Of a stretch of 64,000 bases of DNA, positions 21,601 to 28,736 are shown one piece after another (the stretch's first letter is position 1; each line of letters begins with the position of its first letter). A program made the translations under genes and the position numbers. Source of the stretch: a virus; IMG/VR virus record IMGVR_UViG_3300019776_000550, positions 1-64,000 of that record; one strand, written 5' to 3'. The notes beneath the pieces were generated by a model. It made no database searches and was not told the origin of the DNA. It worked only from the letters and a program-made list of their open reading frames with translations.

Positions 21601-21745
21601 ATTTACAATACCAAAAGATGTTTATGAAGCATTTATTTTAGGAGAAGAAGATGTTTTTGATAATTATGATAAGTTTGGAAAATTAATAATAGGTTACAAC
21701 AGTTGGTTGTCTTTTATGAATGAAATAGAAAAAGATAATGAGTAA
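15662..21745 (+). CDS. Giant polyvalent protein: two ART domains and a PD-(D/E)XK nuclease, 2027 aa
   Basis: Seen: two copies of an ADP-ribosyltransferase-like module of the ART-PolyVal type. Copy 1 (about 176-333) has VKDIVYHGTK, GFFFAGDKSY, YDGVVYKQGEYA and VVFEPEQIHIL. Copy 2 (about 577-830) repeats VKDIVYHGTK and ends in AVFEPSQIYIL, with an insertion between. PEEAAH at 404-409 sits where a zincin helix would, but its first His is Glu. Residues about 905-1030 look like a RecB/Cas4-type nuclease: GTKVH (H914), E964, D977 in AGTIDL and DYK at 991-993. The C-terminus has a hydrophobic helix and a SPIPM segment. It starts 16 bases after the polymerase gene and is probably co-packaged (inference). 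Such multi-effector polyvalent proteins are known from phages and conjugative elements; targets are unknown. Confidence 0.8.
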   Translation: MSCQVTIENGLPSKVHSTNGRESNLYKNLLDYYKGDSVTAFEKWADLNSNKDLLGLTNLDSNGEPIVNNNLYLDNDITTLLDFYANESNNRYADSKVVLNRVLKNLKAKYPKLANNIYPVKVPTGGGYAYKFDLKSDNVYYQLGNSQVKPGVEELFDSNPELANIGTAEQYSQYLDTIFPDSKVKDIVYHGTKSNEVRTIFDKNTIQKTGVGLGKGFFFAGDKSYSQRDVYSYKTIGSYLLNLKNPIFGYPNTFIEKNRINDVPKEYLEQYSDEKELKNLDASEKTELMQKLGYDGVVYKQGEYANENVVFEPEQIHILGSKKDIEGFKKFVNQNQFQQKQSNQKQPSDSKLNAKIKTLLEAIGVRVDYIENSRFKDTGALGVADMLAKVAYVSMNKSRIDTLPEEAAHFFVDYIEQIKDPLFNSMMYDIEKYDIFMETYQQYKNTYTKSDGSPDMYKIRKEAIGKMIAKIIVDRNNVNESQGLIDRFTRWLDKVLDKFKTQLAKIGLINEAAVENYFELAASNILKGKYQGEFNANNNYYNQQLLTESQRKNIANLKQSDSRWSKYSDEDIQRFIDSVFPNSKVKDIVYHGTKNKFDNFDITKYRFEKAIFFFKDYINALKWESNSFTITKRDLSNIFKLNEEINLDDNSIENNIFHALAGADNIEQLKELPNYELLIEDFNKIGGVDIYLNKNLNEIRLILNKYINKNQNNVISAILNLKNPKQASNLNYIKQSKEGEEIKKIFNDASKNNDGVILENITEYTSSLKDAEKNYKTKTVTFNGIFGIQTDDLYSVNTDTQYAVFEPSQIYILNSDKAISDMERFVNESAYFQLSNEQKKLDAIITKRNDEIRTVEKADGNDIKEILKDGVWQYIKRVSEVVKAKGKYYNNTQELTDVQKKANDNKAAFGTKVHNDMMILVNKALGKTDNRPLMLNSAYHAKMNRFIKAIIEEFNPDTHEYYTEVNIHNGKLAGTIDLIIIDSEGRANIFDYKTSTGIIDRPNIAKSYTDKWYEQLMQYRTILKDYGVTKFGQTRMIPINVNFSDKVTAKEGTDLVTEFQIGNNKYNDEEGFQNLNPVPSPDERTGITNIDKMISKIEDRIRQLSAKSDSESRYKVDELKRDIAKLQVSKNLDVIKNQAEIDLNIIKGLIKKSESESLTSEEIFNLLQLYDYYEDRLKENLVFDKDKKAIPEILETSGYVQEQKEVIDNILKAYNNTFEVTDEIIKPSSWWNRLYKLSDYDIPAFQGLYKLFNRIAAQKEIKVRKLKEEVKDIIAQIKTETGKSGVDMFLPILQKDKNGKPNGKLIAQKKAEWFTFVDDNQKGLYKNLDSFSMSHIKNTPLGQYVKLDELNEYFKTKLTEKAKSLESSSDTYKAEALKRYKAFLISVTLGKANSKFYDTENANFDKFLNPEYVTYIRSNPNGGLAKIYKKIVELNQYANQHADADIRHTNLIPYVRKGTVRNFIDSGFNLRALRDNALDDLRTEEWESFELDSQGNKIYKVPLQYNTSESKRDVSQQSFDLGEVLVLWADAVYGNELLQNQHDTSLLFLEGLKRSKEYVTQNGKLVTKNGEYATKNTDFETIQQYIEYHNNFFYGQSSKDEDSELLGMSRRKAVKAVSKHFSATQLAINLFSGLSNLTGGLVGAYSYAGDEFKKSDYTKAQYQLTLKSIFNKDSKVYAAIKMFDVDSNVYDASNFKDVSVDKINKFFTWDKLYTLQKKGDWLLQNATLVAMSQNYTIKDNKIVKKTDGDKNLLELLEVNDKGQYRLPIANEEELFRFREKVRAVNSQIIGNTSEYDIQLAGNTLTGQLSLQFRRWMLPIGTSKFGSLKYNATLEKMTYGKYRSTGKLVWETMIKEKTLKPIFEFIKNTKNGKLDLWLLEKYNEDLKINPKLGSFDDYRNLYFRNMKATLMEATILLGIIGLKAGLKGDDDEEKEAWQKVLNRILSRTVAENSFWFNPNSFFEIVQSPIPMINFARNIYDVFTIPKDVYEAFILGEEDVFDNYDKFGKLIIGYNSWLSFMNEIEKDNE

Positions 21746-22298
21746 ATTTATAACAAATTCACAATTACAAAATTTAGCTAAAGAATATGACATTGAATTA
21801 GCTGCTATCAAAGCCGTCTTAGAAGTAGAATCATCAGGTGACGGCTTTGATAACAGCGGTTATCCTTCTGTTCTTTATGAAGGTCATATTTTTCATAGAT
21901 TAACAAAAGGCAAATTTAGTAAAACACATCCACACTTATCTTATCCTAAATGGGTTAAGACTTATTATAATCAAAATCAAATAGAAAGAATTAATGAAGC
22001 TGGAGAATTAGATAATAAAGCAGCTTTAATGTCAGCTTCTTGGGGATGCATGCAAGTTATGGGATTTAATTATAAACTAGTTAATTATAATACAATTGAA
22101 GAGTTTGTAGTTGCTATGTTTGAATCTGAATATAAACAAATTAAAGCAGGTTTAGATTATATTAAAAATGCTGGTTTATTAGATGAACTTAAAACTAAAT
22201 CATGGAGAGCTTTTGCTAGAGGATATAACGGGCCTCAATATGCAGTTAATAATTATCATAATAAATTAAAAAACGCTTATATTAAACACTCAAAGTAA
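21738..22298 (+). CDS. N-acetylmuramidase endolysin, 186 aa
   Basis: The chain matches the N-acetylmuramidase family typical of phage lysins. AIKAVLEVESSGDGF (about residues 16-30) carries the likely catalytic Glu in VESSG, followed by SVLYEGHIFHRLTKGKF and a conserved helical core with SASWGCMQVMGFNY. It should cleave the MurNAc-GlcNAc linkage of host peptidoglycan for release. The length equals one catalytic domain; I see no cell-wall-binding domain and no signal peptide, so export probably needs a holin. The ATG overlaps the end of the giant gene (ATGAGTAA), and a holin-like gene follows. Confidence 0.85.
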   Translation: MSKFITNSQLQNLAKEYDIELAAIKAVLEVESSGDGFDNSGYPSVLYEGHIFHRLTKGKFSKTHPHLSYPKWVKTYYNQNQIERINEAGELDNKAALMSASWGCMQVMGFNYKLVNYNTIEEFVVAMFESEYKQIKAGLDYIKNAGLLDELKTKSWRAFARGYNGPQYAVNNYHNKLKNAYIKHSK

Positions 22299-22417
22299 TG
22301 GGAAAGCAAAACAAAGACCCTCGTAAAAATTATGTAAGTAGAATACAACTTCCTGAAACTAAAGTTGTTTCACCTACAGAAAATTTAAAAAAAGATTTAA
22401 GCATAATAAAAAATTGA
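22298..22417 (+). CDS. Small basic protein, 39 aa
   Basis: It begins at a TAATG overlap with the endolysin stop and reads MGKQNKDPRKNYVSRIQLPE, ending in TGA. It is Lys-rich with no membrane segment. Its place between endolysin and holin suggests a lysis-linked accessory role, but nothing in the sequence proves function. The tight overlap is the main evidence that it is real. Confidence 0.5.
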   Translation: MGKQNKDPRKNYVSRIQLPETKVVSPTENLKKDLSIIKN

Positions 22418-22461
22418 TTAAAGTGTAAATAATAAATACAATCAATAAACAAATAGTTTTC

Positions 22462-22959
22462 ATGGGATTATTAGATAAGTTATTTGGAACAACAGATGCT
22501 GTTAAAGATTTAATAGAAGCAGGTGCTAATACAGTAGATAGATTTGTTCTTACCAAACAAGAAAAGCTTGATTATGAAAAGTTAAAAAATGAGCAAGATT
22601 ATCGTTTGAAAACTTTTGAAGCTGAAAACTTTCAAAAAGAATTAGATAGACAGCTTGAATATTACAAAACAGATGCTGTTGATAGAGCTGATGCAAGAGA
22701 TTTGCAAGTTAAAGCTTTAAGTCAAGATGATTTGTTTTCAAAACGATTTATTTATTACTTTGCTATTTTTATAACTACTCTTCAAATGATTTATGCTTTT
22801 GGAGTTACCTTTTTTGAAGTACCTGAAAAGAATATTAGAAATGCAGATACTCTTTTAGGTATCATGGTAGGTAGTGGTTTAACTGCTATCATAACATTTT
22901 TCTATGGTAGCAGTCTTGGTTCTTCTATTAAAAACGAAACAATTAAAAAACTAAGTTAA
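22462..22959 (+). CDS. Holin-like membrane protein, 165 aa
   Basis: The N-terminal half (about 1-90) is a charged amphipathic and coiled-coil region beginning MGLLDKLFGTTDAVKDLIEA. Two hydrophobic segments follow: about 95-117 (FIYYFAIFITTLQMIYAFGV) and about 130-152 (LLGIMVGSGLTAIITFFYGS). This matches a two-segment phage holin or 3TM-holin-like layout, and the gene lies directly after the endolysin. The likely role is inner-membrane permeabilisation that lets the muramidase reach the wall. The leader is A-rich with no Shine-Dalgarno site. Confidence 0.7.
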   Translation: MGLLDKLFGTTDAVKDLIEAGANTVDRFVLTKQEKLDYEKLKNEQDYRLKTFEAENFQKELDRQLEYYKTDAVDRADARDLQVKALSQDDLFSKRFIYYFAIFITTLQMIYAFGVTFFEVPEKNIRNADTLLGIMVGSGLTAIITFFYGSSLGSSIKNETIKKLS

Positions 22960-22960
22960 T

Positions 22961-23296
22961 ATGAATCTTTGGACTAGATTATCTAATCTCAAATGGAAGG
23001 ATATTAATTTATCTGATGTAATTTTAGGTTGTAGTAATTACTACTTTGGTGATATTATCAATACATCTGAAAAACAAGATAAACTAAAAAAAGTAATTGC
23101 ATATAGACTTGCTATTTGCAATAGCTGTAAGTTAAATGTTGATAATAACGGAGTTTGTGATAACAGTGGAACTATATTAATTGAAAATGTAGATACAGGA
23201 CAATTAGTATCAGGTTGTGGATGCAGCCTTGGTTGTAAGTCTGCTCATCCTGATTATAATTGTCCTGCTGCTAAATGGAAAGCTGTTAAAATCTGA
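22961..23296 (+). CDS. Cys-rich putative zinc-binding protein, 111 aa
   Basis: It starts 2 bases after the holin stop. The second half has a dense Cys/His set: CNSC near residue 51, then GVCDNSG, and GCGCSLGCKSAHPDYNC, which suggests one or two structural zinc sites. I do not recognise a named family. As the last gene before the strong terminator at 23.35 kb it closes the lysis cassette. Candidate roles are a lysis accessory or a small regulator. Confidence 0.6.
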   Translation: MNLWTRLSNLKWKDINLSDVILGCSNYYFGDIINTSEKQDKLKKVIAYRLAICNSCKLNVDNNGVCDNSGTILIENVDTGQLVSGCGCSLGCKSAHPDYNCPAAKWKAVKI

Positions 23297-23345
23297 TGAA
23301 AAATTGGTTTGTTTATTGATAGTTAGGATGGATTGAAAGCAAATA

Positions 23346-23368
23346 AGCCCTTTTTCAAGGGCTTTTTT
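23346..23368 (+). terminator. Strong rho-independent terminator
   Basis: AGCCCTT, loop TTTC, AAGGGCT, then six T. It lies 50 bases past the last plus-strand gene and faces the end of the minus-strand array, so it separates convergent transcription units. Confidence 0.9.
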
Positions 23369-23438
23369 GTTGCAATAACATCAAAAGTAAGCTTCTTATA
23401 GTGACTTAATCAGCTAAAATATTATTAAACTGACTTTA

Positions 23439-23448
23439 CCCATTAGGA
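23439..23448 (-). repeat. Intergenic copy of the TCCTAATGGG decamer
   Basis: CCCATTAGGA on the plus strand, in the convergent gap 23297-23477. It is one of ten exact copies in the window (2650, 7965, 9285, 19918, 23439, 31989, 45543, 54919, 59447, 63736). The rest of this gap shows no gene. Confidence 0.7.
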
Positions 23449-23477
23449 TAATTAGGAAGTCTTACTAATCATATCCT

Positions 23478-23753
23478 TTAATCTTTAATAGATTTAAGTG
23501 CCTCAAGCAAACCTGCTTCTAGTGCATTTTCATAAGTATCACACTTATAAGCTCTTAACTGAGTAACTCCGTTAACTGAATAAGTGTAATAAGTAACACT
23601 AATGTCTCCCGTATATCTTACTCCGTAGGCATTAACTTCTAAGTTATGTTCTTCTCGCAGCCACTTTTGCAAAATTGATTGTGTTGGTAAAGGTTCAAAA
23701 CCTTTTTCTTTAGCTAATTTAGCTGTTTCAAATATAACTAATTCTTCTTTCAT
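23478..23753 (-). CDS. Conserved phage hypothetical protein, 91 aa
   Basis: Segments such as ETAKLAKEKGFEP, TQSILQKWLREEHNL and YENALEAGLLEALK fit a small protein I have seen in many Bacteroidota phages, where it is annotated only as hypothetical. It looks alpha/beta with no transmembrane segment. It is the distal gene of the minus-strand array, 8 bases after thyX. Function unknown. Confidence 0.65.
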   Translation of the reverse strand: MKEELVIFETAKLAKEKGFEPLPTQSILQKWLREEHNLEVNAYGVRYTGDISVTYYTYSVNGVTQLRAYKCDTYENALEAGLLEALKSIKD

Positions 23754-23761
23754 ATTAGGAT

Positions 23762-24832
23762 TTAGTTAGATTCAACAATATAACGATAAGAAACAAAACC
23801 TTTAAAATTATTACACCAACCAAACATTGATTTTGAATTATTTGCAGATAATCTGTATAATGAATATAAACCATAAGGTTCAGTAGATTTACCTTTTATA
23901 AATGAATAATATTCATCATTAGTCATAGTTCTAGCAACATGTTCAAAAGGACTCATGTGACCTGATTCTAAAAGTTTATCATATAATTTAATATCACTTT
24001 CATAATCAAACTCTTTATTTTCATCACCAACTGTAGTATAAGAAGTTCTTGCACATCTAGCTATTGATACTTTAATAATATCTTTTACAGTGTTTTCACC
24101 ATAAGTAGGTTCATTATGAGGTATTGCTAATTGTACTTTATCAATTGAATCAATAAAAGGAATATGCCATTCACCAGCTTTTAACTTTTTAGGAACTGTT
24201 TCATTTTGCATATTCCACATTTTTTCAGCTAAATTCATTATATGAATTTCAGATTGACCTTTGTTTTCTTTTAGTTTACCTACAATATCAAAACGTTTAA
24301 CATAATTTTCAGTTTGATAATCTTCAATATGTCCTACATAATCTTCCCAAGATTTGTAATATTCATAATCGTTATAAAGACTATCATAACGAGGACATCT
24401 TAAATCAAAGAAATTATCATATTCTGTAGCAGTTACTAACACTTGATAATACTGATATGGTTCAAGTATTCTATTTACAAGCTGTTTAGTAATACCAAAG
24501 TTACTCATTTTTTCAGCTTGTTGTAAAGCTAATTCAGCACTATCAATCCATAATTGTTTAGCTTGTTCCAACATATCTCCTGTAAAGTATTCTTCTCCTT
24601 GCATACCTTTATGTGACTTCTGTATAGCTAAAGGGATGAACATGTTATTTCTTACAGATTCAATCATTCTTTTAATTGGAACAGCTCTTGAACTAGATGC
24701 GTTTCTTGAGAACATACGATGAGTCATAAGTTCAGCATGAATGATTCTAGGATAAGTAAGTAAATAAGTAGTAATTCTATCACCGTGAATATTAATAGAA
24801 TCAGCAACAATTTTAGCATCAATTTGTGTCAT
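23762..24832 (-). CDS. thyX: Flavin-dependent thymidylate synthase, 356 aa
   Basis: The ThyX signature RHRxxSxNxxSxR is present at residues 37-49 as THRMFSRNASSSR; only the first Arg differs (Thr). Downstream QLVNRILEPYQYYQVLVTATEYDNFFDLR matches the FAD/dUMP-binding core, and SGHMSPFEHVA near residue 290 matches the second conserved His-containing block. The reaction makes dTMP from dUMP with methylene-tetrahydrofolate, FAD and NADPH. At 356 residues it is longer than typical ThyX because of inserted and C-terminal segments. It pairs functionally with the dNMP kinase, MazG-like and uracil glycosylase genes nearby. Confidence 0.93.
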   Translation of the reverse strand: MTQIDAKIVADSINIHGDRITTYLLTYPRIIHAELMTHRMFSRNASSSRAVPIKRMIESVRNNMFIPLAIQKSHKGMQGEEYFTGDMLEQAKQLWIDSAELALQQAEKMSNFGITKQLVNRILEPYQYYQVLVTATEYDNFFDLRCPRYDSLYNDYEYYKSWEDYVGHIEDYQTENYVKRFDIVGKLKENKGQSEIHIMNLAEKMWNMQNETVPKKLKAGEWHIPFIDSIDKVQLAIPHNEPTYGENTVKDIIKVSIARCARTSYTTVGDENKEFDYESDIKLYDKLLESGHMSPFEHVARTMTNDEYYSFIKGKSTEPYGLYSLYRLSANNSKSMFGWCNNFKGFVSYRYIVESN

Positions 24833-24847
24833 ATTTGTTTATTTTTA

Positions 24848-25621
24848 TTATATTTCCAAAAAGTTTTTAATCCATTCAAAACTTTTAATCAATTCAGGAT
24901 TAGGACATCCTACATTTCCTATTCCATCATATAACACTGTTGAGCTAAGATAAATAGGTTTATTATCAACTGAATATTTGGCATCTAAATAATTATAGCA
25001 AACTAGTCCTTTTATAAATCTTATACCAAACCATACTTTATCATCTTTATCGTAAAAAGAAGATATTATTTCTTTGGGTATATCTTTTTTTATGAGGTTA
25101 TTTCTATCCCATTTATTCAAATTAAGAGATTCAATAATCGATTTCCCATGTTGTTCAAATTGTTCAGGTGTTAATTTTGAAACCCCAGTCTCTTCAATAA
25201 CTACATGACATCCTCTATTATTATCTGAATGTACAGAAGCTATTAATAATAAGTTTTCTTCTGTATAACAATAATTATAATCTTTCCAAGCATCCAGTTG
25301 TTCTTGAGTGTACTCTTCTAAAGTATAAAATGGCTTACCCGCCTTAGGATGTTTGAATATTTCCAATACTTCCCATTTATAATTTTTATAAATAGGAATT
25401 TTTTCTACCAACTTTCTAGGCTCTCTTTTATTTACAGTGCCTTTTAAAGTTAGGTTTGGTTCGTATTTACATTCCCAATGTAAGTCTGTTCCAGAATAAT
25501 CTGGTATTTCTGTTTTAATTGGAAATACCTTTTCTCTTTCTCGAGTTTCATTATTCCATTTAGTAAGAGTAGTATATTGTTTACCCCAATCTACTACAAA
25601 TACATAATCTCCAATATTCAT
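24848..25621 (-). CDS. Hypothetical protein, 257 aa
   Basis: I do not recognise a family. The N-terminus (GDYVFVVDWGKQYTTL) and a later KWEVLEIFKHPKAGKPFYTLEEYT segment suggest small beta-barrel modules. There is no signal peptide or membrane segment. It lies 15 bases upstream of thyX in the same orientation and is probably co-transcribed with it. Confidence 0.6.
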   Translation of the reverse strand: MNIGDYVFVVDWGKQYTTLTKWNNETREREKVFPIKTEIPDYSGTDLHWECKYEPNLTLKGTVNKREPRKLVEKIPIYKNYKWEVLEIFKHPKAGKPFYTLEEYTQEQLDAWKDYNYCYTEENLLLIASVHSDNNRGCHVVIEETGVSKLTPEQFEQHGKSIIESLNLNKWDRNNLIKKDIPKEIISSFYDKDDKVWFGIRFIKGLVCYNYLDAKYSVDNKPIYLSSTVLYDGIGNVGCPNPELIKSFEWIKNFLEI

Positions 25622-25728
25622 TTTTTTATCTTTTTAATTGTTATGTTAATTTATTATTACGGTTGCTGTCCTATTTATCACTTGAGCTGTGACACTACTC
25701 TCATCAAATGTACACACTACGTTTTATA

Positions 25729-26001
25729 CTAAAAGACTCGTTGAAGTCGTTCAATAACTTTATTATAGCCGTATTTATTTACAGCATTGTCAATTATCTC
25801 ATTTATTAAATCTTTTTGAAAAGAAAAGGATTCATTATCATAGTTTTTAGACAAATACATTCCATAATCTGACAAATATTCAAGAATTTTGGGGATATCA
25901 TCGCGACCTTCTACTACAACGAAGTAGCCCATATCTTCCAAGTATTCTTTTATATCGTCCGTGTCAAAATCTTCAAGTCCAATTTCAATTACAGCTCTCA
26001 T
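25729..26001 (-). CDS. Hypothetical acidic protein, 90 aa
   Basis: An acidic small alpha/beta chain beginning MRAVIEIGLEDFDTDDIKEY, with a helical C-terminal half. No motif recognised. About 105 bases separate it from the next gene (25622-25728); I see no clear gene or hairpin there. Confidence 0.55.
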   Translation of the reverse strand: MRAVIEIGLEDFDTDDIKEYLEDMGYFVVVEGRDDIPKILEYLSDYGMYLSKNYDNESFSFQKDLINEIIDNAVNKYGYNKVIERLQRVF

Positions 26002-26042
26002 CTTATTAAAGTTTTAGGTTTGTTGGTAGAATTAAATTTTTG

Positions 26043-26089
26043 CCGTACTTCTTTATCGTACCGTTGTTGGTCTAGTCGTACAGGTACGG
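26043..26089 (-). promoter_or_regulatory. CGTAC-rich alternative hairpins
   Basis: This GC-richer patch between two minus-strand genes has two mutually exclusive pairings: CCGTAC (26043-26048) with GTACGG (26084-26089), or CGTACC (26057-26062) with GGTACG (26083-26088). It forms the leader of the gene starting at 26001. A regulatory switch is inferred only from the pairing. Confidence 0.35.
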
Positions 26090-26094
26090 TCATG

Positions 26095-26310
26095 TTAGCT
26101 CGATTTTTTAGGCTCATGTTTACTTTCAATAAAATCTCTTATCTTAGTCAAAGTCTCAATAAATGAGCTTATTCTAAAATATGCCTCATCAAAATCATAA
26201 CTACTATCCAGTAGCCTTTCAGTAAATTGTTCTAGTTGCTCATCAGTATAATTACGGAGAGTTCGTAGGCCGCTAAATGCAGCCCACGGAGAGTTATCTA
26301 GGTTATTCAT
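26095..26310 (-). CDS. Hypothetical protein, 71 aa
   Basis: A small helical protein beginning MNNLDNSPWAAFSGLRTLRN, acidic and aromatic. Its start overlaps the stop of the upstream gene by 8 bases, which supports translation. No family recognised. Confidence 0.5.
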   Translation of the reverse strand: MNNLDNSPWAAFSGLRTLRNYTDEQLEQFTERLLDSSYDFDEAYFRISSFIETLTKIRDFIESKHEPKKSS

Positions 26311-26533
26311 TGGTCGTTAGTTTTTTAAGGCAAAATTCTAAGCAAAGTTTCTTCATCTTATCTCTTGCAGTGCTTATGTATAGAGCATCTACATCATACA
26401 ATCCTGAAAACTCAAAGTCATCAACAGAATTGTATTTCTCACTTCCACGAACAACTCCATCTGGAAAAAACCGTAGCATACCCTCAAAGTCGTTATTTAT
26501 TACATATTCCAGTAATTCAATTACATCATTCAT
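26303..26533 (-). CDS. Hypothetical protein, 76 aa
   Basis: MNDVIELLEYVINNDFEGML opens a mostly helical chain with a Lys-rich C-terminus. Overlapping plus-strand frames here are Ser/His-rich and have no cassette context, so the minus frame is preferred. Function unknown. Confidence 0.5.
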   Translation of the reverse strand: MNDVIELLEYVINNDFEGMLRFFPDGVVRGSEKYNSVDDFEFSGLYDVDALYISTARDKMKKLCLEFCLKKLTTNE

Positions 26534-26537
26534 TCTT

Positions 26538-26813
26538 TTATAAAGTTATTGTTTTAATACCATCTTTTTCTTCAATACTTTTAATTGAACTCAGTCTAAT
26601 TATTACAACTGGATTACGTGTAGGAGTATATTTATGCCATAATTCTAGGAAACCATCATAAGGAGTTTCAGTTTTAATATAGAAAAACTCACCTGCTTCT
26701 AAATCATTGTAGACTTTATCTTTTGTAACAACAATAATATCATCGTCTATAGATATGCCTTTACGATATTCATTAGGTGTAACTTCGTACAAATGTAAGT
26801 TGTATCTAGGCAT
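26538..26813 (-). CDS. Hypothetical beta-rich protein, 91 aa
   Basis: Begins MPRYNLHLYEVTPNEYRKGI. Alternating hydrophobic residues suggest a small beta-barrel. Its ATG overlaps the stop of the upstream gene at a single base. No motif recognised. Confidence 0.55.
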   Translation of the reverse strand: MPRYNLHLYEVTPNEYRKGISIDDDIIVVTKDKVYNDLEAGEFFYIKTETPYDGFLELWHKYTPTRNPVVIIRLSSIKSIEEKDGIKTITL

Positions 26814-27028
26814 TATTGTGATTTTTTAATATTAATAAGTCGAACTCCATTATATCCTGATAATAAATCATCAACAGTAACTCCTTTATGAGATAAAACT
26901 TCTTTGATTAAAGATAAATAAGAATAATCAATATTCTTGTTTTCTTCTAATATTGCATGTTTATCATCTTGTGTAAGAGCCTCATAAAGAGGCTTCTTAC
27001 GTTGAATCATACATTCTATTGTTCCCAT
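26813..27028 (-). CDS. Hypothetical protein, 71 aa
   Basis: Begins MGTIECMIQRKKPLYEALTQ, helical and Lys-rich. It lies 4 bases downstream of the dNMP kinase stop and overlaps the next gene by one base, in the middle of an evident operon. Function unknown. Confidence 0.55.
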   Translation of the reverse strand: MGTIECMIQRKKPLYEALTQDDKHAILEENKNIDYSYLSLIKEVLSHKGVTVDDLLSGYNGVRLINIKKSQ

Positions 27029-27032
27029 AATT

Positions 27033-27842
27033 TCATATTATAAGTTCAGCTTTTAAAATTTCTCTTACTGGTTCAATTAAATCATCAATAGTTTTATTAT
27101 TATTAATCACATAATCAAATTCAGCGTCATCAAGAGCTGTTTCTGAAATGTGAGAATAATCATCTGATTCTTTCTGTAAGTCTCTGTTAACTCTAATGGT
27201 AATACCTTTTTTTTCTTTGACAGCCTTTAATTCATTAGGAAATCTTAAATCTGTAATAATCCAATTTGGATATTTTGCGTTTTTTTCAAAATATGGAATA
27301 GGGTCTTCAAAAGGATTTAATTCTTTTATTGATTTATAATAGTCATTAAATAAAGCATTAATCCAAATATTAGGATGAATAGCATCACGCATAACTTCTG
27401 TTCCTATTTGTTGAAGAAGTTGTCTTATTGTAATAGAACGTTTACCAGCTTGATAACAAGTATAATCTGTATGTTTTGTTGTATTAATATAATCTTGCAT
27501 ACTTTTTTCAGTTGCAAAATAAACATACTTTTCATCTACAACGTGGTTATCATTTACCCAATATTCTTTTAATAAATATCTATCCCATTCACTACTTAAT
27601 ACTTTATTTTTAATTTCTTCCTTTTCCAACTCTTCAATTGGAATATTAGTAAGAATAGATATAATTTGTTTAAGTTTAGTTCCAAACTGTTTTATTGTCC
27701 AATCACTTGAATAATCAGAGGTGTAATGCCAATGTGGAACATTACTGTTTGAAATCTTTTTCTTATTTATAATAAGACTTTGAATTATTTCACCAACAGT
27801 ATCTTTACCTGATTGTTTTTTACCACTTATTGCAATTATCAT
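27033..27842 (-). CDS. Deoxynucleoside monophosphate kinase, 269 aa
   Basis: The N-terminus MIIAISGKKQSGKDTVGEII carries a Walker A loop (GKKQSGKDT, residues 7-15) of the type seen in phage dNMP kinases. WIITDLRFPNELKAV (near residue 195) matches the conserved TDxRFPNE block of that family. The enzyme would phosphorylate dNMPs to dNDPs in the host cytoplasm, feeding replication together with ThyX. The start overlaps the upstream gene by 4 bases. Confidence 0.85.
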   Translation of the reverse strand: MIIAISGKKQSGKDTVGEIIQSLIINKKKISNSNVPHWHYTSDYSSDWTIKQFGTKLKQIISILTNIPIEELEKEEIKNKVLSSEWDRYLLKEYWVNDNHVVDEKYVYFATEKSMQDYINTTKHTDYTCYQAGKRSITIRQLLQQIGTEVMRDAIHPNIWINALFNDYYKSIKELNPFEDPIPYFEKNAKYPNWIITDLRFPNELKAVKEKKGITIRVNRDLQKESDDYSHISETALDDAEFDYVINNNKTIDDLIEPVREILKAELII

Positions 27843-28096
27843 AGTTTTATTTTGTTTAACATTTCTTTAAATGCTTTGAAAGCTTCTTCTTTTGTTTCAT
27901 AAACATCAGTAAAATCATTCCATTCACATTCATCTTCGTTATTAGGGTAATAATCCTTTACTAAATATAAAGTTTTGCCTTTGCTAATTACAATTTCAAC
28001 AATAGAAACCCTGTTTATAGAAACAGGGTAACTATTATGTTTGTTAATTGCATAGACTACATCACCAATAAGACCTTTTACATTAATTGTTTTCAT
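27839..28096 (-). CDS. Hypothetical protein, 85 aa
   Basis: The frame is open to 28192, but I place the start at the ATG at 28096 (MKTINVKGLIGDVVYAINKH), because the longer version would run 110 bases into the upstream gene and its extra residues look non-native. The remainder is a compact alpha/beta chain ending in a Lys-rich helix. Function unknown. Confidence 0.6.
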   Translation of the reverse strand: MKTINVKGLIGDVVYAINKHNSYPVSINRVSIVEIVISKGKTLYLVKDYYPNNEDECEWNDFTDVYETKEEAFKAFKEMLNKIKL

Positions 28097-28355
28097 AAAT
28101 TTGATTAGTCCAAATGCATTCTTGAAATTCATTACCTTCGTAAACTTCAACTGTAGGTTGATTGTTGTTTTCATTAGGATATAAATACTCATCAGCCTCT
28201 GATAAGTATTCTAATTCTTCAAATTCTGATTCATAACATAAATCAAAAGGAAATGTATTTTCTTTTAACTTTTGTATTAAATCTTGCATGTTGGCATCAT
28301 CATTAAAATGCAGTCTTTGCCAAGTTGTTATTTTAACATCTATATACTTATTCAT
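28083..28355 (-). CDS. Hypothetical acidic protein, 90 aa
   Basis: Begins MNKYIDVKITTWQRLHFNDD and contains a strongly acidic stretch (ESEFEELEYLSEADEYLYP). It overlaps the upstream gene by 8 bases and the downstream gene by 14. No family recognised. Confidence 0.55.
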   Translation of the reverse strand: MNKYIDVKITTWQRLHFNDDANMQDLIQKLKENTFPFDLCYESEFEELEYLSEADEYLYPNENNNQPTVEVYEGNEFQECIWTNQIYENN

Positions 28356-28641
28356 AACCTTTTACATATTGTTTTAAAAATTCATGTACTTCTTCAACTG
28401 TATAATAAGAAGGTGTCCAACTATGTTTATGATAATCATCATAAACAAAGTCTTCTATATATACACTAAATTTTGTTGTTGTAAGTGATTCAATTTCATT
28501 TTCATCAAGTGTTTCATTATAAAAATGTCCACTGTATCCAATTTGTTTTTCAGCAACAATATGTTTATCAGGAAATAAAAGTCTTAATTTATTTACAATT
28601 GATGACATACTTAAAATCGATGATATACTTGCTTGTTCCAT
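28348..28641 (-). CDS. Hypothetical protein, 97 aa
   Basis: Begins MEQASISSILSMSSIVNKLR. It is the first gene after the hairpin at 28.69 kb, so it may start a transcription unit. A small alpha/beta protein with His/Trp/Tyr-rich C-terminal part. Function unknown. Confidence 0.55.
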   Translation of the reverse strand: MEQASISSILSMSSIVNKLRLLFPDKHIVAEKQIGYSGHFYNETLDENEIESLTTTKFSVYIEDFVYDDYHKHSWTPSYYTVEEVHEFLKQYVKGYE

Positions 28642-28674
28642 TTTGATAGTTGTTTTAAAGTTTATAATATGAAA

Positions 28675-28709
28675 TAAAAAATACCTATAAACTAAAAGTA
28701 AATAGGTAT
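28675..28709 (-). terminator. Terminator-like hairpin
   Basis: ATACCTAT (28681-28688) pairs with ATAGGTAT (28702-28709). On the minus strand a T-rich tract follows. It sits just past the MazG-like gene. Confidence 0.7.
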
Positions 28710-28736
28710 TTAATCAATAAAGTGACTTAATAAATT

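Noticed and set aside
26277-26661. Plus-strand frames of 88 and 98 codons
   Set aside because: Antisense to tightly overlapping minus-strand genes; composition is Ser/His/Ile-rich as expected for a shadow frame.
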